A DNA stretch of 64,000 bases, from positions 87,001-151,000 of the forward strand of contig NZ_CP147518.1 of NCBI RefSeq assembly GCF_037201965.1, given 5' to 3'. The stretch comes from Spirosoma sp. SC4-14. GTDB taxonomy: Bacteria; Bacteroidota; Bacteroidia; Cytophagales; Spirosomataceae. The notes below the pieces were generated by a model. It was not told the origin of the DNA, ran no database searches, and saw nothing but the letters and a program-made list of their open reading frames with translations. This document shows, in pieces, positions 1-9,700 of this stretch. How positions within the stretch are numbered: position 1 is the stretch's first letter; every line of letters begins with the position of its first letter. A program made the translations under genes and the position numbers.

Positions 1-442
1 ATTCGTTTAGCTGATTCAACATGGGTAGGCCAAATACAGGATTCAGTCCATTGACAATTAGCGGGCGATGCATGTTCAGGTCGTGCATAACGCGCCGTAG
101 TCCCCGAACCAAACGCTCAATATTCCATTTCACAAATAAGTCGTGTGGCCTGGCCGACAGCCAGTTGACGGGAAGCATCAAAGGGGGCGTCCATACATAC
201 ACCTCACGACCCTTATCGAGTTGTTTTTTTTGCAACGGATTCGATAAGCGGACCGCTTCACGAACAGGAACATCACGTTTTCCAATTATGCCCGATAGTA
301 GATCTTTAAATGTATACTGATAATCAACATACAGCACCCGATGCCGTGCCGACAGTTCTGTCATCAGTTGGACAACTGCTTTCTGAAAATCACCTTCCCA
401 GGAGGTCTGGCCAATGCAAATGATACTATCAAAATTGTTCAT
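1..442 (-). CDS. Glycosyltransferase-like protein, N-terminal part (runs off the window)
   Basis: An open frame of 147 codons starts at ATG 442-440 and leaves the left edge without a stop, so only the N-terminus is visible. It opens with a short beta-strand (SIICIGQTSWEGD) and later has RHRVLYVDYQYTFKDLL, a layout typical of the first Rossmann half of GT-B glycosyltransferases. The strongest argument is context: it lies 34 nt after a GT2 gene and is the last visible gene of a co-directional polysaccharide cluster. The C-terminal sugar-nucleotide half, which would decide the family, is outside the window. Coding reality is well supported by uninterrupted frame and composition; the glycosyltransferase label is an inference. 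Confidence 0.65.
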   Translation of the reverse strand, partial: MNNFDSIICIGQTSWEGDFQKAVVQLMTELSARHRVLYVDYQYTFKDLLSGIIGKRDVPVREAVRLSNPLQKKQLDKGREVYVWTPPLMLPVNWLSARPHDLFVKWNIERLVRGLRRVMHDLNMHRPLIVNGLNPVFGLPMLNQLNE

Positions 443-476
443 GTATAAAGTTGGATAACAGCCTGTTCACAGGCAC

Positions 477-1340
477 TTAATCTTCCGACGTTTTGGTGTC
501 GTGGGGGGGGTGAGGGGTGAGATATGAGACGGCCCGGTTTAGTTCTTTTTTTACCCGTTTGCCCAACGCCTGCCATAAAGTGCCGTCTTTCATAAGCGTT
601 CGGGTGCCTGTCCAGGCGCGGGCCGAGCGAGTTTTCATGGCTACAACTCGTCCATACTGCATCATATCGAAACAAATGCGGCCATCTTCGCCCCAGGTTC
701 TGTTATGCATCATATAGCCTGCTTTTAGTCCTGCTTCCCGCAGATATCCCATGCTGATGCCGTAGGCATTCAGATAAGGCCGTTTGTAGTGCCGGGCTTC
801 TGCAACAAGGTCTTTTAAGGTTTCATGAATGGTCAGTTGCCACCTTGGTAGTTCGGGATTGGCAACAAACGAATAACGCCCATATACGCAGACAACGCCC
901 GGTTGCTGAAGCTGTTTCATCATTTCATCCAGCCAGTTGACCGGATAAAAGCAATCGGCATCGGCCAGAAGCATATATTTCCCAACGGCCATTTCCTGAG
1001 CCATCTGACGGGCTGGGCCGCAACCCTGAATAGGCTGAAAAAACGTTCGGACATGTAATCGGTCAAATGTTTCCTGAGTCCGATCTTTTGAGTTATTGTT
1101 TACGGCAACAATTTCGAACGGAATTTTTGTGTCAAGACAGGATAAACTGCTTATGCTTCGGAGTACATTAATTTCTTCATTGTAAGCAATAACCATGATT
1201 GATACCAGCGGTTCTGTGCTGATTCGTTTGTCAAGACGTTCGTTAATTTCATCGAAAACAGATTGAGGAACCTCATCGATGCTGGTATACGGATAGTCGT
1301 GCTGCTTTAGCCATCTGGGATTTGAGAAAACGGTCATCAT
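477..1340 (-). CDS. Family 2 glycosyltransferase
   Basis: A 287-residue cytoplasmic or membrane-associated GT-A enzyme expected to add a sugar from a nucleotide donor to a growing polysaccharide. The classical N-terminal fold is visible: VSIMVIAYNEE (residues 46-56) begins the nucleotide-binding strand, NNNSKDRTQE (81-90) is the second donor-site motif, and LLADADCF (124-131) carries the metal-binding DxD at residues 127-129. No transmembrane segment is apparent. The start ATG at 1340 is followed directly by another ATG, so the start is uncertain by one codon. It sits between the Wzy/ligase-like gene (69 nt upstream) and another glycosyltransferase (34 nt downstream), which fits one transcription unit. 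Sugar and linkage cannot be predicted. Confidence 0.9.
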   Translation of the reverse strand: MMTVFSNPRWLKQHDYPYTSIDEVPQSVFDEINERLDKRISTEPLVSIMVIAYNEEINVLRSISSLSCLDTKIPFEIVAVNNNSKDRTQETFDRLHVRTFFQPIQGCGPARQMAQEMAVGKYMLLADADCFYPVNWLDEMMKQLQQPGVVCVYGRYSFVANPELPRWQLTIHETLKDLVAEARHYKRPYLNAYGISMGYLREAGLKAGYMMHNRTWGEDGRICFDMMQYGRVVAMKTRSARAWTGTRTLMKDGTLWQALGKRVKKELNRAVSYLTPHPPHDTKTSED

Positions 1341-1409
1341 AATTTTTAATGGTGTAAACGATTTATGGGTTAATAATCAATTCTCAACCGTAATGATGCA
1401 CCAATCGCA

Positions 1410-2897
1410 TTAGATTCGAACGTGCAGGTTTGGTTCTCCAATCATATCCAGCGCAGAAATTTTCTGAGGTTGGGTATCCCATCGTTCGCTGGTTGTGAAA
1501 AGGATCGATGTGATATACAAAAACGTACAGGTCGGAAACTGACTTAATGTTGGGTTCGAATAACACATCAACGCGATCCCAATAAAATCGGCCAGCAATG
1601 CCACCATCAATTTAAATAACCAGGGGTCTTTAATCTGCCAGACTTTATAAGTCCCATAGCCAACAATTCCCGCAATCATCAACAGATAGATCGTTAAGCC
1701 AACAATTCCCGTTTCGATCCAGATTTCGACATACCAGCTATCGGGCGGAATCTGAGCGGCAAAGTGATCGGGTGAGAAACGGGCACCGGTATCAGCCGAA
1801 GTGCCGATGCCAGCCCCAAACGGTAGGTTTTTTAAATAAGCCCTAAGTTTTTGCTGGTTTTCGAGCCGGACCAGAAAAGACGCGTCTTCTCCTGGGTGTA
1901 AAGCTGTTCTGATTCGATAGATATGGTAATTTGAGTCGCCAATATGGGTGAAGAGAAGTATGGCCAGAATTGGAATTGCTATAGCAGCACCCTGTAGAAT
2001 CAGTTTGAGGTTTCGACGAAGGACCAGATAAGCCGGGAAGCCTGCTATTAACACAAAAAAGGCGCTCCGGGTACCCGAGATCGCAAAGGCCCAGAAGAAA
2101 ATAAAGGCCAGTCCCAGATAGAAAAGTCGGTGAATAATACGTTTTTCTTCGGCAAATTTGAAGGAGCAGAATAGCGTAGCACTGGCCATCTCAGCCCCAA
2201 ACTGCGACGCATCGGAGTAGAACGAAAATGTACGTAACTGCCCCCAAAGCAAATGCGTTTTGGCATTACCTTCGGCTAACCATCGTTCTTCGGCTTCGGC
2301 CAATCCGATATATTGTTGTTTAAACCCCCAGATAGCGGCCAGAAACGACCAGATCAGCCAGGTTTTGATCAGTAACTTTATTTCTTCTTTCGTGATTGGT
2401 ACAACCAGCATAATGGTCGCCATGTAGAACCAGTTTAGCGAAAAGGCCCGGGCATGGTAAAACCAGGCGGGTTTGTACGGTGCTTCGGGGTTAAGCAGTT
2501 CCAGAATCGTATAGACCAGCCAGAAAACCAGCAGAAAATAAACCGGATGCCGTAATCGCTTCCAGTTCATACGCTTGGCATTTAGAAATACGCTGAGCAG
2601 CGTCAACATCAGCACACCATCGAGCGACAGGCCAAATGGCAAATCGCTCTGAACAAAACGGGTGAACCCGAGTGCAAACGATAAATGAATATAAATCAGC
2701 AACCCAACTTTAGGCTCCAGCAGTATACTTAAGACTACCAGTAAGGCTATTGGCAAACCTACGGTCATCAGCACACCTGTCATGCCAAAATTACCGATCA
2801 GCCAACCGGCCATTAAGGCAATCAGAACCCCCAGCGCAGTGAAGACATTGCGGTTGTGCCGAAGCTGTTGTGTAAGAAGAAAGGTTCGTTCAAACAT
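1410..2897 (-). CDS. O-antigen ligase/polymerase-like membrane protein (Wzy_C type)
   Basis: A 495-residue polytopic inner-membrane protein with roughly ten or more hydrophobic segments, separated about two-thirds of the way along by a large hydrophilic loop around RIRTALHPGEDASFLVRL. This is the topology of O-antigen polymerases and ligases (PF04932), and the run FAISGTRSAFFVLIAGFP before the loop matches the conserved SGTRSA-type element of that family. It probably polymerises or transfers lipid-linked repeat units on the periplasmic side. The frame extends upstream to a TTG at 2918, but ATG at 2897 (MFERTFLL) is the more credible start. Neighbouring glycosyltransferases and a priming transferase support an exopolysaccharide role. 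Whether it is polymerase or ligase cannot be told from sequence. Confidence 0.82.
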   Translation of the reverse strand: MFERTFLLTQQLRHNRNVFTALGVLIALMAGWLIGNFGMTGVLMTVGLPIALLVVLSILLEPKVGLLIYIHLSFALGFTRFVQSDLPFGLSLDGVLMLTLLSVFLNAKRMNWKRLRHPVYFLLVFWLVYTILELLNPEAPYKPAWFYHARAFSLNWFYMATIMLVVPITKEEIKLLIKTWLIWSFLAAIWGFKQQYIGLAEAEERWLAEGNAKTHLLWGQLRTFSFYSDASQFGAEMASATLFCSFKFAEEKRIIHRLFYLGLAFIFFWAFAISGTRSAFFVLIAGFPAYLVLRRNLKLILQGAAIAIPILAILLFTHIGDSNYHIYRIRTALHPGEDASFLVRLENQQKLRAYLKNLPFGAGIGTSADTGARFSPDHFAAQIPPDSWYVEIWIETGIVGLTIYLLMIAGIVGYGTYKVWQIKDPWLFKLMVALLADFIGIALMCYSNPTLSQFPTCTFLYITSILFTTSERWDTQPQKISALDMIGEPNLHVRI

Positions 2898-2952
2898 CTT
2901 GTTAATAATCCCTCCCAATCATTGTTGCGGACGGATAGGTTAGTCGAAATCG

Positions 2953-4050
2953 CTATCGTAAAGACTTATATAATGCCAGAGTTCGTTGAACCGATTCTGA
3001 CACGGGAAACAGGCGTAGCCGTTTGGCTCCGGCGTCGATTAATCGCTGCCGTCGCTCAGTATCCGTCAGCAACGAATCAATTGCATTGACCAGATCATCG
3101 ATTTGGTTAAGCTCGAAATAGGCGGCTGCATCGCCTGCAACCTCCCGAAAACAGGCTGTATTACTGAGAACCATGGCACAATTGGCCCGGAAAGCTTCCA
3201 GAATGGGTAATCCAAAACCTTCATAGAGCGATGGATAGACAAAACAGAGTGCGTTCTGATACAGAAAAGTGAGCTCTTCATCAGTGGAGCTAAGATGACG
3301 CACCCGATTGCCGAGCGATAACCGATAAATATATTCCCGTTCGGCAATGCCAAGGCTTCCTCCTCCTGTCAGAATAAGGTGTAGGTCAGGATAGCGGGTT
3401 TGCAAGATCTTAAAGGCTCTCAGAAAGAAATAGAAATTCTTGTAGCCATTCCGGTCGCCTACATAAAGCAGGTAGTTTGATGGTAAATTTGAAATAGGCC
3501 GACTTTTTGCAGGATCGGTTGTTTCTATACCATGATAGATAACATGAATTTTGGCTGGATCTACATCAAAGAAACGAATGAGGTCATTCCGGGTAGCGTT
3601 TGAAATAGCGATAATTGCATCGGCCCGTTCAATGTTCCGCCGTTTCTGATATGTGAGCGGGTCATGTGCCCAGAAATACTCGGGATACCGCTCATAGGTC
3701 ATGTCGTGAATTGTAACGACGAGCGGTTTCCGTAACATGTTCAAAAAGTAAGTACTGTAGTAAGTCGGATGAAAGACATCGAAATTTTGCCGGGTCAACA
3801 ACTGTCGGCAATAAAATTCATTGATCCGGTAGCTTACTGTTGTTTTTAGATTGATAAGTGGGCCTGCAATGAGATTATTCAGCGGCAGGCGCTCGTTTTG
3901 CAGGTAGTAGTTTTGGCTATGTAATACCCCAATTTTACACGAAACATCCGCAGAGTTGCGTATACCATCAATCAGGCTAACGAAGTACCGGCTGATACCT
4001 CCGTAGCGTTGAGTGCTAAATTTCTGATGGTCGATAAATACATTCGTCAT
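2953..4050 (-). CDS. Group 1 (GT4-type) glycosyltransferase
   Basis: A 365-residue GT-B enzyme. The N-terminus FIDHQKFSTQRYGGISRYF carries the glycine-rich acceptor-side loop (GGISRY, residues 17-22), and the middle has VVTIHDMTYERYPEYF. The C-terminal domain has LLYVGDRNGYKNFYFFL, the start of the donor domain, and YEGFGLPILEAF around residues 276-287, the E-x7-E motif that grips the sugar nucleotide in group 1 enzymes. The frame also allows ATG 4068, adding six residues, but homologues usually begin just before the IDHQ strand, so 4050 is chosen. It follows the priming transferase gene in the same operon-like array and is expected to extend its lipid-linked product. Confidence 0.9.
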   Translation of the reverse strand: MTNVFIDHQKFSTQRYGGISRYFVSLIDGIRNSADVSCKIGVLHSQNYYLQNERLPLNNLIAGPLINLKTTVSYRINEFYCRQLLTRQNFDVFHPTYYSTYFLNMLRKPLVVTIHDMTYERYPEYFWAHDPLTYQKRRNIERADAIIAISNATRNDLIRFFDVDPAKIHVIYHGIETTDPAKSRPISNLPSNYLLYVGDRNGYKNFYFFLRAFKILQTRYPDLHLILTGGGSLGIAEREYIYRLSLGNRVRHLSSTDEELTFLYQNALCFVYPSLYEGFGLPILEAFRANCAMVLSNTACFREVAGDAAAYFELNQIDDLVNAIDSLLTDTERRQRLIDAGAKRLRLFPVSESVQRTLALYKSLR

Positions 4051-4104
4051 GGCATAAGTAGCTTGCATCAGGAACGTACTGGCCTCCTGAAGCCTGGAGG
4101 TCTG

Positions 4105-5328
4105 TTATACATTCTCTTTCTGCCATAGGTTAAAAAGCGTTTTCCAGAGAATATACATATCGGTCTTAAACGAGAAGGTGCGGGCATATTCGATGTCGAG
4201 TTGAGTTCGTTCCCAGTCCGACATAGGCCCCTGGCCTTTCGCTCGTTTCTTTACCTGCCATAGTCCTGTGAGCCCGGCCGGGCCCGCAAAGCGTTGCGCA
4301 AACTCATCGGAAGTAAGTTTTTCGGCCTCATAGAGCGGCAGTGGTCGATTGCCCACCAGCGACATATCGCCTATCAGAATATTAATTAGCTGGGGCAATT
4401 CATCAATACTGCTGTTGCGTAAAAACGTGCCAAAGCGAGTAATCCGGGGATCGTTTCGGAACTTCATAAATTTGGCCGCTTCTTCATTTTCGCGCAGGAA
4501 CTGCTTTTCGCAGATAAGTTGGTTTTGGTCGAACAGAGGTTGTTGGCAGGGAATGCCTTTCTGCCGACAGGAGTCACAGAGGAAGGTTGCCCGTTGAGCC
4601 AGGCTCTCGTGCGAACTGGATTTCTCAGACCCTCGTGCGTAAATGTTGTTCGAAGCAAGTTCCTGAAGCTGCTGATCTGCCTTTGTGCTCATTGTACGAA
4701 ACTTGTACATATTGAACACATAAAAATTAGTACCTGCCCGTTTCGATTTATACAGAATTGCCCCCCGCGAATCTAGTTTGATCAGGATAGCAACCAGCAG
4801 AAAAACGGGGGATAGTATTAGTAGTAGCAGAAATGAGACAACAATGTCAATAGCGCGTTTCCACCAAGGCAAAGCAATCCGATGGTTAACCAAGAACGAC
4901 TGCGGCTCAGGCATTGATAAGACCCGCTTTTTCAGATCGAGATAATAGCGAATTTTAGATTGCAGGTCATACTCATCCTTATCAATAGTTAAGATATCCG
5001 TAGCGCCTTCCTGTAGGGCTGACTTCATCAGGTTCGGCCAGACATAGTGCGATGTGATTAGAATCGGTACGGTCTGATAAAGAGTGTTACTTCGTACACA
5101 AGCGATAATTGCCTGGCTACTTCGCTTGTCGGCAATAATCAGATCGAGTGCAGGCCGATCGGCGAGCCAAGCAATGGCATCGTTTACGTGAAGAAACCGA
5201 ATAACAGAACACGCTTCTCCGGCCAGATTAGTAATTTGGTTGGCAATCAGATCATCTGCTTCTATTAATAAGAGGCAAAATGTAGGAGTTATATCCACAA
5301 CATTCGATTTGATGAAGCTTCCAATCAT
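4105..5328 (-). CDS. Receiver-domain fused priming sugar transferase (monotopic phosphoglycosyltransferase)
   Basis: A 407-residue protein expected to start polysaccharide assembly by moving a sugar-1-phosphate onto undecaprenyl phosphate. Residues 16-135 look like a response-regulator receiver: acidic cluster EADD (23-26), Asp67 at the end of the third strand (LDLIIAD), TS at 92-93 and Lys117. A membrane-inserting helix at 160-184 leads into the PF02397 catalytic domain: YKFRTM (208-213), RITRFGTFLRNSSIDELPQL with the catalytic Asp309-Glu310 pair, and GDMSLVGNRPL. An insert of about 70 residues (218-290) separates the YKFRTM and RITRFG motifs and contains Cys251, Cys254, Cys261 and Cys273. 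The usual polytopic N-terminal part of WcaJ-type enzymes is absent. First gene of the cluster, so it may set its activity. Confidence 0.88.
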   Translation of the reverse strand: MIGSFIKSNVVDITPTFCLLLIEADDLIANQITNLAGEACSVIRFLHVNDAIAWLADRPALDLIIADKRSSQAIIACVRSNTLYQTVPILITSHYVWPNLMKSALQEGATDILTIDKDEYDLQSKIRYYLDLKKRVLSMPEPQSFLVNHRIALPWWKRAIDIVVSFLLLLILSPVFLLVAILIKLDSRGAILYKSKRAGTNFYVFNMYKFRTMSTKADQQLQELASNNIYARGSEKSSSHESLAQRATFLCDSCRQKGIPCQQPLFDQNQLICEKQFLRENEEAAKFMKFRNDPRITRFGTFLRNSSIDELPQLINILIGDMSLVGNRPLPLYEAEKLTSDEFAQRFAGPAGLTGLWQVKKRAKGQGPMSDWERTQLDIEYARTFSFKTDMYILWKTLFNLWQKENV

Positions 5329-5686
5329 TACATTATCCTTTTGTGCATTTATACAGTATTCGAATCGATTACTGTAGACCTGTATGCAACTGATCTAAGG
5401 CTTTATGTCCTATAGAGAAAGGTGCCAAATAGCAGGCGATTTTTGTACAAGTCTGTTATTCAGTCTGATCTGAGTTGTTTTTGATAAGCTTCGAGGAACA
5501 GGAAAGATGAATGAACTTCTACTTACTTCGTTTTTGCTTAATCAGTATAGCTTAAAATACTATTATGTTACTATTGCTTTGAAAGCGCAAACTGATCCTT
5601 ATCTGTTTTTTTAAAGGCTGATTGATGATGATGTGTGAATAAACCCTACTTCTGCTTATGCGAATCCTGGCTCTCTCAAATAAAGG
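5329..5686. other. Intergenic region between response regulator and polysaccharide cluster
   Basis: 358 bp, AT-rich. It should hold the promoter of the polysaccharide cluster (minus strand), but no convincing TTG/TAnnTTTG pair was found. The best partial match on the minus strand is a TTG with a 16-nt spacer to TATTTGG near 5430-5455, which is too short. No RNA gene or strong hairpin is visible. Confidence 0.4.
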
Positions 5687-6196
5687 CTAAGCACTCTGAG
5701 CTACTAAATACCCCCTGAGTAACATCGAAAGAATTTTTGATTTAGGTTGCCAGAATGGCTTTTCTTCCGTTTGTAGTTGAACCGGAGCGGTAGGTTCCTG
5801 AGCCTGCTCGGTTTGTGAAACGGTTCGGCGAAGTATAGCGTGTATTTTCGCTTTTACTTCCAGTGGGTTAAACGGTTTTGATACATAGCTATCTACACCT
5901 TGTTCGAGGCACTCGATACGCGTATTACTATCGGGGGCGTTCGAGAGAACAATAACAGGTGTTTGAAATATCAATTTACTCATCCGAATCAGCTTAGTCA
6001 GTTCAAGGCCGCTAAAGACTGGCAAGTTCAATTCGGTAAGCACACAATCGTAACGATTTCCCTGAATTAACAGACGAGCTGCTTCGTGACCTGTGTGAGC
6101 CACAGTGATAGAAAAGTCGCTTTTTAACGTCTGTATGAGAATATCAGCTACGTAGGGATTTTCGTCCACTATTAGCAAATGATATTTTGAATTCAT
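5687..6196 (-). CDS. Single-domain response regulator with Glu at the phospho-acceptor position
   Basis: A 169-residue receiver protein. Residues 5-125 follow the CheY fold: LLIVDE with the acidic pair Asp11-Glu12, strand YDCVLTELNLPVFSG, Ser85 (VIVLSNA) and Lys107 in SYVSKPFNP. At the position where CheY-like proteins have the phosphorylated Asp, this protein has Glu55 (GAA codon in VLTELNLP). Asp-to-Glu at this position mimics phosphorylation in some regulators. The remaining 45 residues are a low-complexity Gln/Pro linker and a short basic tail, with no DNA-binding domain. It lies upstream of, and in the same direction as, a priming sugar transferase that itself has a receiver-like domain, so a role in polysaccharide control is plausible but unproven. 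Confidence 0.88.
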   Translation of the reverse strand: MNSKYHLLIVDENPYVADILIQTLKSDFSITVAHTGHEAARLLIQGNRYDCVLTELNLPVFSGLELTKLIRMSKLIFQTPVIVLSNAPDSNTRIECLEQGVDSYVSKPFNPLEVKAKIHAILRRTVSQTEQAQEPTAPVQLQTEEKPFWQPKSKILSMLLRGYLVAQSA

Positions 6197-6658
6197 TTTA
6201 TGCGCCTTTAAGTTTTAGAAGATGGGTTAGATCTAAGTTTTAGACTACTTACTCTATCTCTGGTTACCCCTATGAACAAAAAAAACTAATCAGCAGCCAT
6301 TGGAATCCATATCAGGCAGAGAGCCGAAAATTACTTTTTTTATAGAATTAATTTATTGATTATTCGGAATAAATATCTGTTTTTCAGTAGAATGATCTTG
6401 ACTGGAAAATCAGTTTTTCTACTACCGTAATTCCTGAAAGATATAATTATTTTAAGAATTACCTTTGCGTTTCCGGTGCATTAAAAATTAACTTAATCTA
6501 ATTAATCCCTTTTTTGTCTAATTTTTCTTTACGAGAAAATGTTTTATAGATGAGTGTATTTGTAAGCTTTAAGGATTGTTATTTTTAATTGTGGAAACAA
6601 ATGAAAAGTGGCAAAATGGTCATACTTCTATAAAATGAATCAGCGGTATGATCTATAC
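6197..6658. other. AT-rich intergenic region
   Basis: About 460 bp between the 1671-residue protein gene and the response regulator, both on the minus strand. A plus-strand TACCTTTG at 6460-6467 matches the Bacteroidota -7 consensus but has no TTG about 20 nt upstream and no gene ahead of it, so it is probably chance. No minus-strand promoter or RNA gene was recognised. Confidence 0.35.
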
Positions 6659-6701
6659 AGAACCGAAAAAGGAGCAGAGTGCCTGCTCCTTTTTCGGTTC
6701 T
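6659..6701 (-). terminator. 18-bp perfect hairpin overlapping the stop codon of the 1671-residue gene
   Basis: Arms 6659-6676 and 6684-6701 are perfectly complementary, with a 7-nt loop. The right arm overlaps the TAG stop of the gene ending at 6700. There is no U-run after the hairpin on the minus strand, so it may stabilise the mRNA 3' end or terminate inefficiently. Confidence 0.6.
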
Positions 6702-9700
6702 AAAATCCTTCTTTTTCGGCTTCCTTATCCTTTTTCTTTTCTTCCTTCTTCTTCTCGTCTTTAACAACTTTCTGACCAGGTTGTAGCTTCGCTTTAGGTA
6801 CTGGCTTCGCTTTCGTTTTATACTGATCGAGGTAGCGATCAACAAAAAGGGTTTTTTCGTCGACCGTAGCCGGAACAACTTCCAGCGTTGCTTTTGCACT
6901 GTTTTTTGAACCAGCTAACAGTCGATCATTGATCTCCTGCTCCGAAGTAACAATGGCTAATTGCCCCAGCGCCGTTGGTGTATTACCGGGTTTATAATCA
7001 TAAAAGACCCAAACATCGGGCGATGACTCAAGATAGATGCTAACTTCGTCGCCATTGGTTGTTTTTCGGATTTCGACAAAACCGTCCATTTGTGCATTAA
7101 TGTCGGTTGTAGCAATATTCGAAACGCCTAACTGTCCGGTACTATAAAAGGCACCGAATTTGTCGGACCATCGCAGGTTGGCATTGGCCAGCACCAGCAT
7201 AGCATTCAGTTTAGGAGACGCCTGACTCAGCGATACATGCTGATTCTGTGCTTTCAGGCGGTATGCATCTACAGCCTGCTGGCCAATTAAAGGTACCAGT
7301 TTATCGGAGAGTCGGTTCAGGTCGTCGTCGGCTGCTTCGTCGTTTTTCTCCTCCAGGTTGGTTTTAACAAGCTTATCGCCAATCAAACTGTTAATCTGCT
7401 CAGGTACAGGAAAGCTGAAGGCCAGCAACGTATTCAGACGGTATTGAGCACTGTCGATGTTGATCCGGGCCGAACCAGAAGCTAACAGATACTCATTCGG
7501 TGTTGAGTTCAGCAGGTTCATTTTTCCCTTGAATGTCATCAGACCACGGGCGTCGTTGAACGTAAAGGCATTTTCAACATCATCGGATGCCTCAGCCACT
7601 GAACTTGCCGAACTATCGGCCGATGCGACCACCGCGGCTTCTGCCGGGGCATCGCCCGCTTTTGAGGTAATTCGGTAAACCTTATCCTTTTCGTCGTAGC
7701 TCATGATGCCCGTTGCCGAAAACAGGTCAATATCTCTGGGGTCTTCTTTCGGAGATAAGAATGTAGGATACAGACCTGAATTATCGGCCCGGAAATGAAT
7801 ACCAGCTACCAGCGGTTGACCGCCTTCGTTTTTAAGGTTTTTGTCGACTTTAATCTCAAGCCGTTCGGCTATTTTTTCCTTGAATGGTATCCAGCCGCCA
7901 ACTAAGTCGGGCCGTTTTTTCAGGGCTGGTTTAATGGCACCATCTAATGCCAGATCCCGTTCGGGAGCCTGCATGGTAATTGCGCCTTTAAACAACATTT
8001 TTGGCGCAAGCTGTAAGTTATCGTCTTCGTCAACATCGGCACGAGCCACCGTAAAATAAGTGGTTAATGGCTTTTGTGATGAACTGCGTCGGCTACGGGC
8101 CGTTTTTTTTGTGTCGGCAGTCAGATTGGCCGGAACCTCTTTCAGTTCGAAGCTTCCCATTTTTATACTGGCCGTATCGCCTGTGGCGGTAGCAAACTGA
8201 TAGGTTGCGTCGCCCGCAAATTTTGTCCGCGACAAAATCTGGATGTTTCCATTTTTTAGCCGGTGGAATAAATTGATAGTATCCAGTTCCAGCTTCGCAT
8301 TTTTCAACGCCAGCATCTCACCATTTCGACGGATTGTGACGGAGCCTTTGTAGGGGTAAATCCGGGCATCGGCCGATATAACATAAGGGACACCGCTAAT
8401 ATTGAGCATCATCTTCTCTACGTCGTAGAGTGCCGCCGACCCATTGAAGGTGAGTTCTTCCTGCTCTTCAGCAGTAGCCGTAAATGTTGAGCTTTTAACA
8501 TCGCCCTTCATCGCAATGGTTTTGGCATTGATGTTCCATTGCGCACGATTAATGTTTGTTTTATAGGCCGCAAACGGAAACTCCAGGCTCGATGCAGCCA
8601 CCGTATCGTCGATACTTGTGCTATTCGCAGTGATGGCGAGCCCAACAATTCCTTTTGTCTGGTTGAAATCAACATCAATTCCTTTTCCGAGCAGAACGGG
8701 TCGGTTTACATCTTTGTCCGATACAATCTTGAACTGCGCTTTGCTGGCAACGAAACCTTCCTTATTGAATTTAATCGTTTGCGAGATGGCCTCAGAATCT
8801 TTCCGGCGAAGGGTGCCATGGCCAAACAGCCCTCCCGAACGCAACACCAGTGCTCCTTCCAGATTGGCTGTTGCATTATAGAAGTTAAAGTTATTTTTCT
8901 GGGTCGTAATGACCATACTATCGGCTTTGGGCCACCACTTCAGGCTGTAGTTATTCAACTGAACCTGCGGGAAATACCCTTTTCCAACCAGCCCTTCTTT
9001 AATTTCTCCTTTTTCGCCCGATGCTAGTAGCGAATCTGTCATAAACAGAATCCCTTTGGTATTAAGGCTGGCTGTTAAGTGGTTAAGTATACCCTCTGCA
9101 CGAAGCCCCGACTTATCCATCACCAACTCGCCCGTAAATTTCACGGTTGATGGCACTGTGCCTTTCTTCGTATTATAAACTGGATAGCCCGTTGGCGGAG
9201 CTTTGTGAACAAACCCCAGTGTATTGTCAGGCATGGTTTTCAACTCAGCCTTGAATGGAGGAAAAATACCGTCGGAGTAAAAAGTACCCATAAACGAGAT
9301 GTCTCCTTTACCAATGCTATCGTTATCGACAGCTGGAATTTTAAAGTAAACTTTCTCATTATAGGTAATATTGCCCCGAATCGACTGATTAAAATAAACG
9401 GTCATTCCTTCGGGCATCACCAGTCGTTGGGTCGTTTTCTTTCCGGCAATTCGCCCCGATTTATTGTCGGCACTACCGAAATAAACAGTTCCTGGTTTTT
9501 CATACTTAATGTCGCCCCCAATTTCGCCTTCCTTACCCTGAGCGGCCAGTTTGGCCGATGAAAACGTAATAGAGTCGATCTGGTTGAGGTTCATAGCGAA
9601 CTTGTCGTAGTCGAACTTCAGATCGCGACCGGCGTAGCGCAACGTTCCGGCTTTGAGCTGCCCATTAATTGTGAATGCCCGTCCTTTGCCAACGCGAAGT

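Noticed and set aside
5507..5614. A 35-codon plus-strand frame with a purine-rich stretch (AGGAAAG) before its ATG
   Set aside because: Very short, AT-rich, no family, in the promoter region of the polysaccharide cluster; a chance frame is more likely.
6460..6467. Perfect -7 box TACCTTTG on the plus strand
   Set aside because: No TTG at the right distance and no plus-strand gene downstream.
8539..9027. A 162-codon plus-strand frame inside the 1671-residue gene
   Set aside because: Antisense shadow; the minus-strand frame is uninterrupted over 5 kb with a signal peptide.
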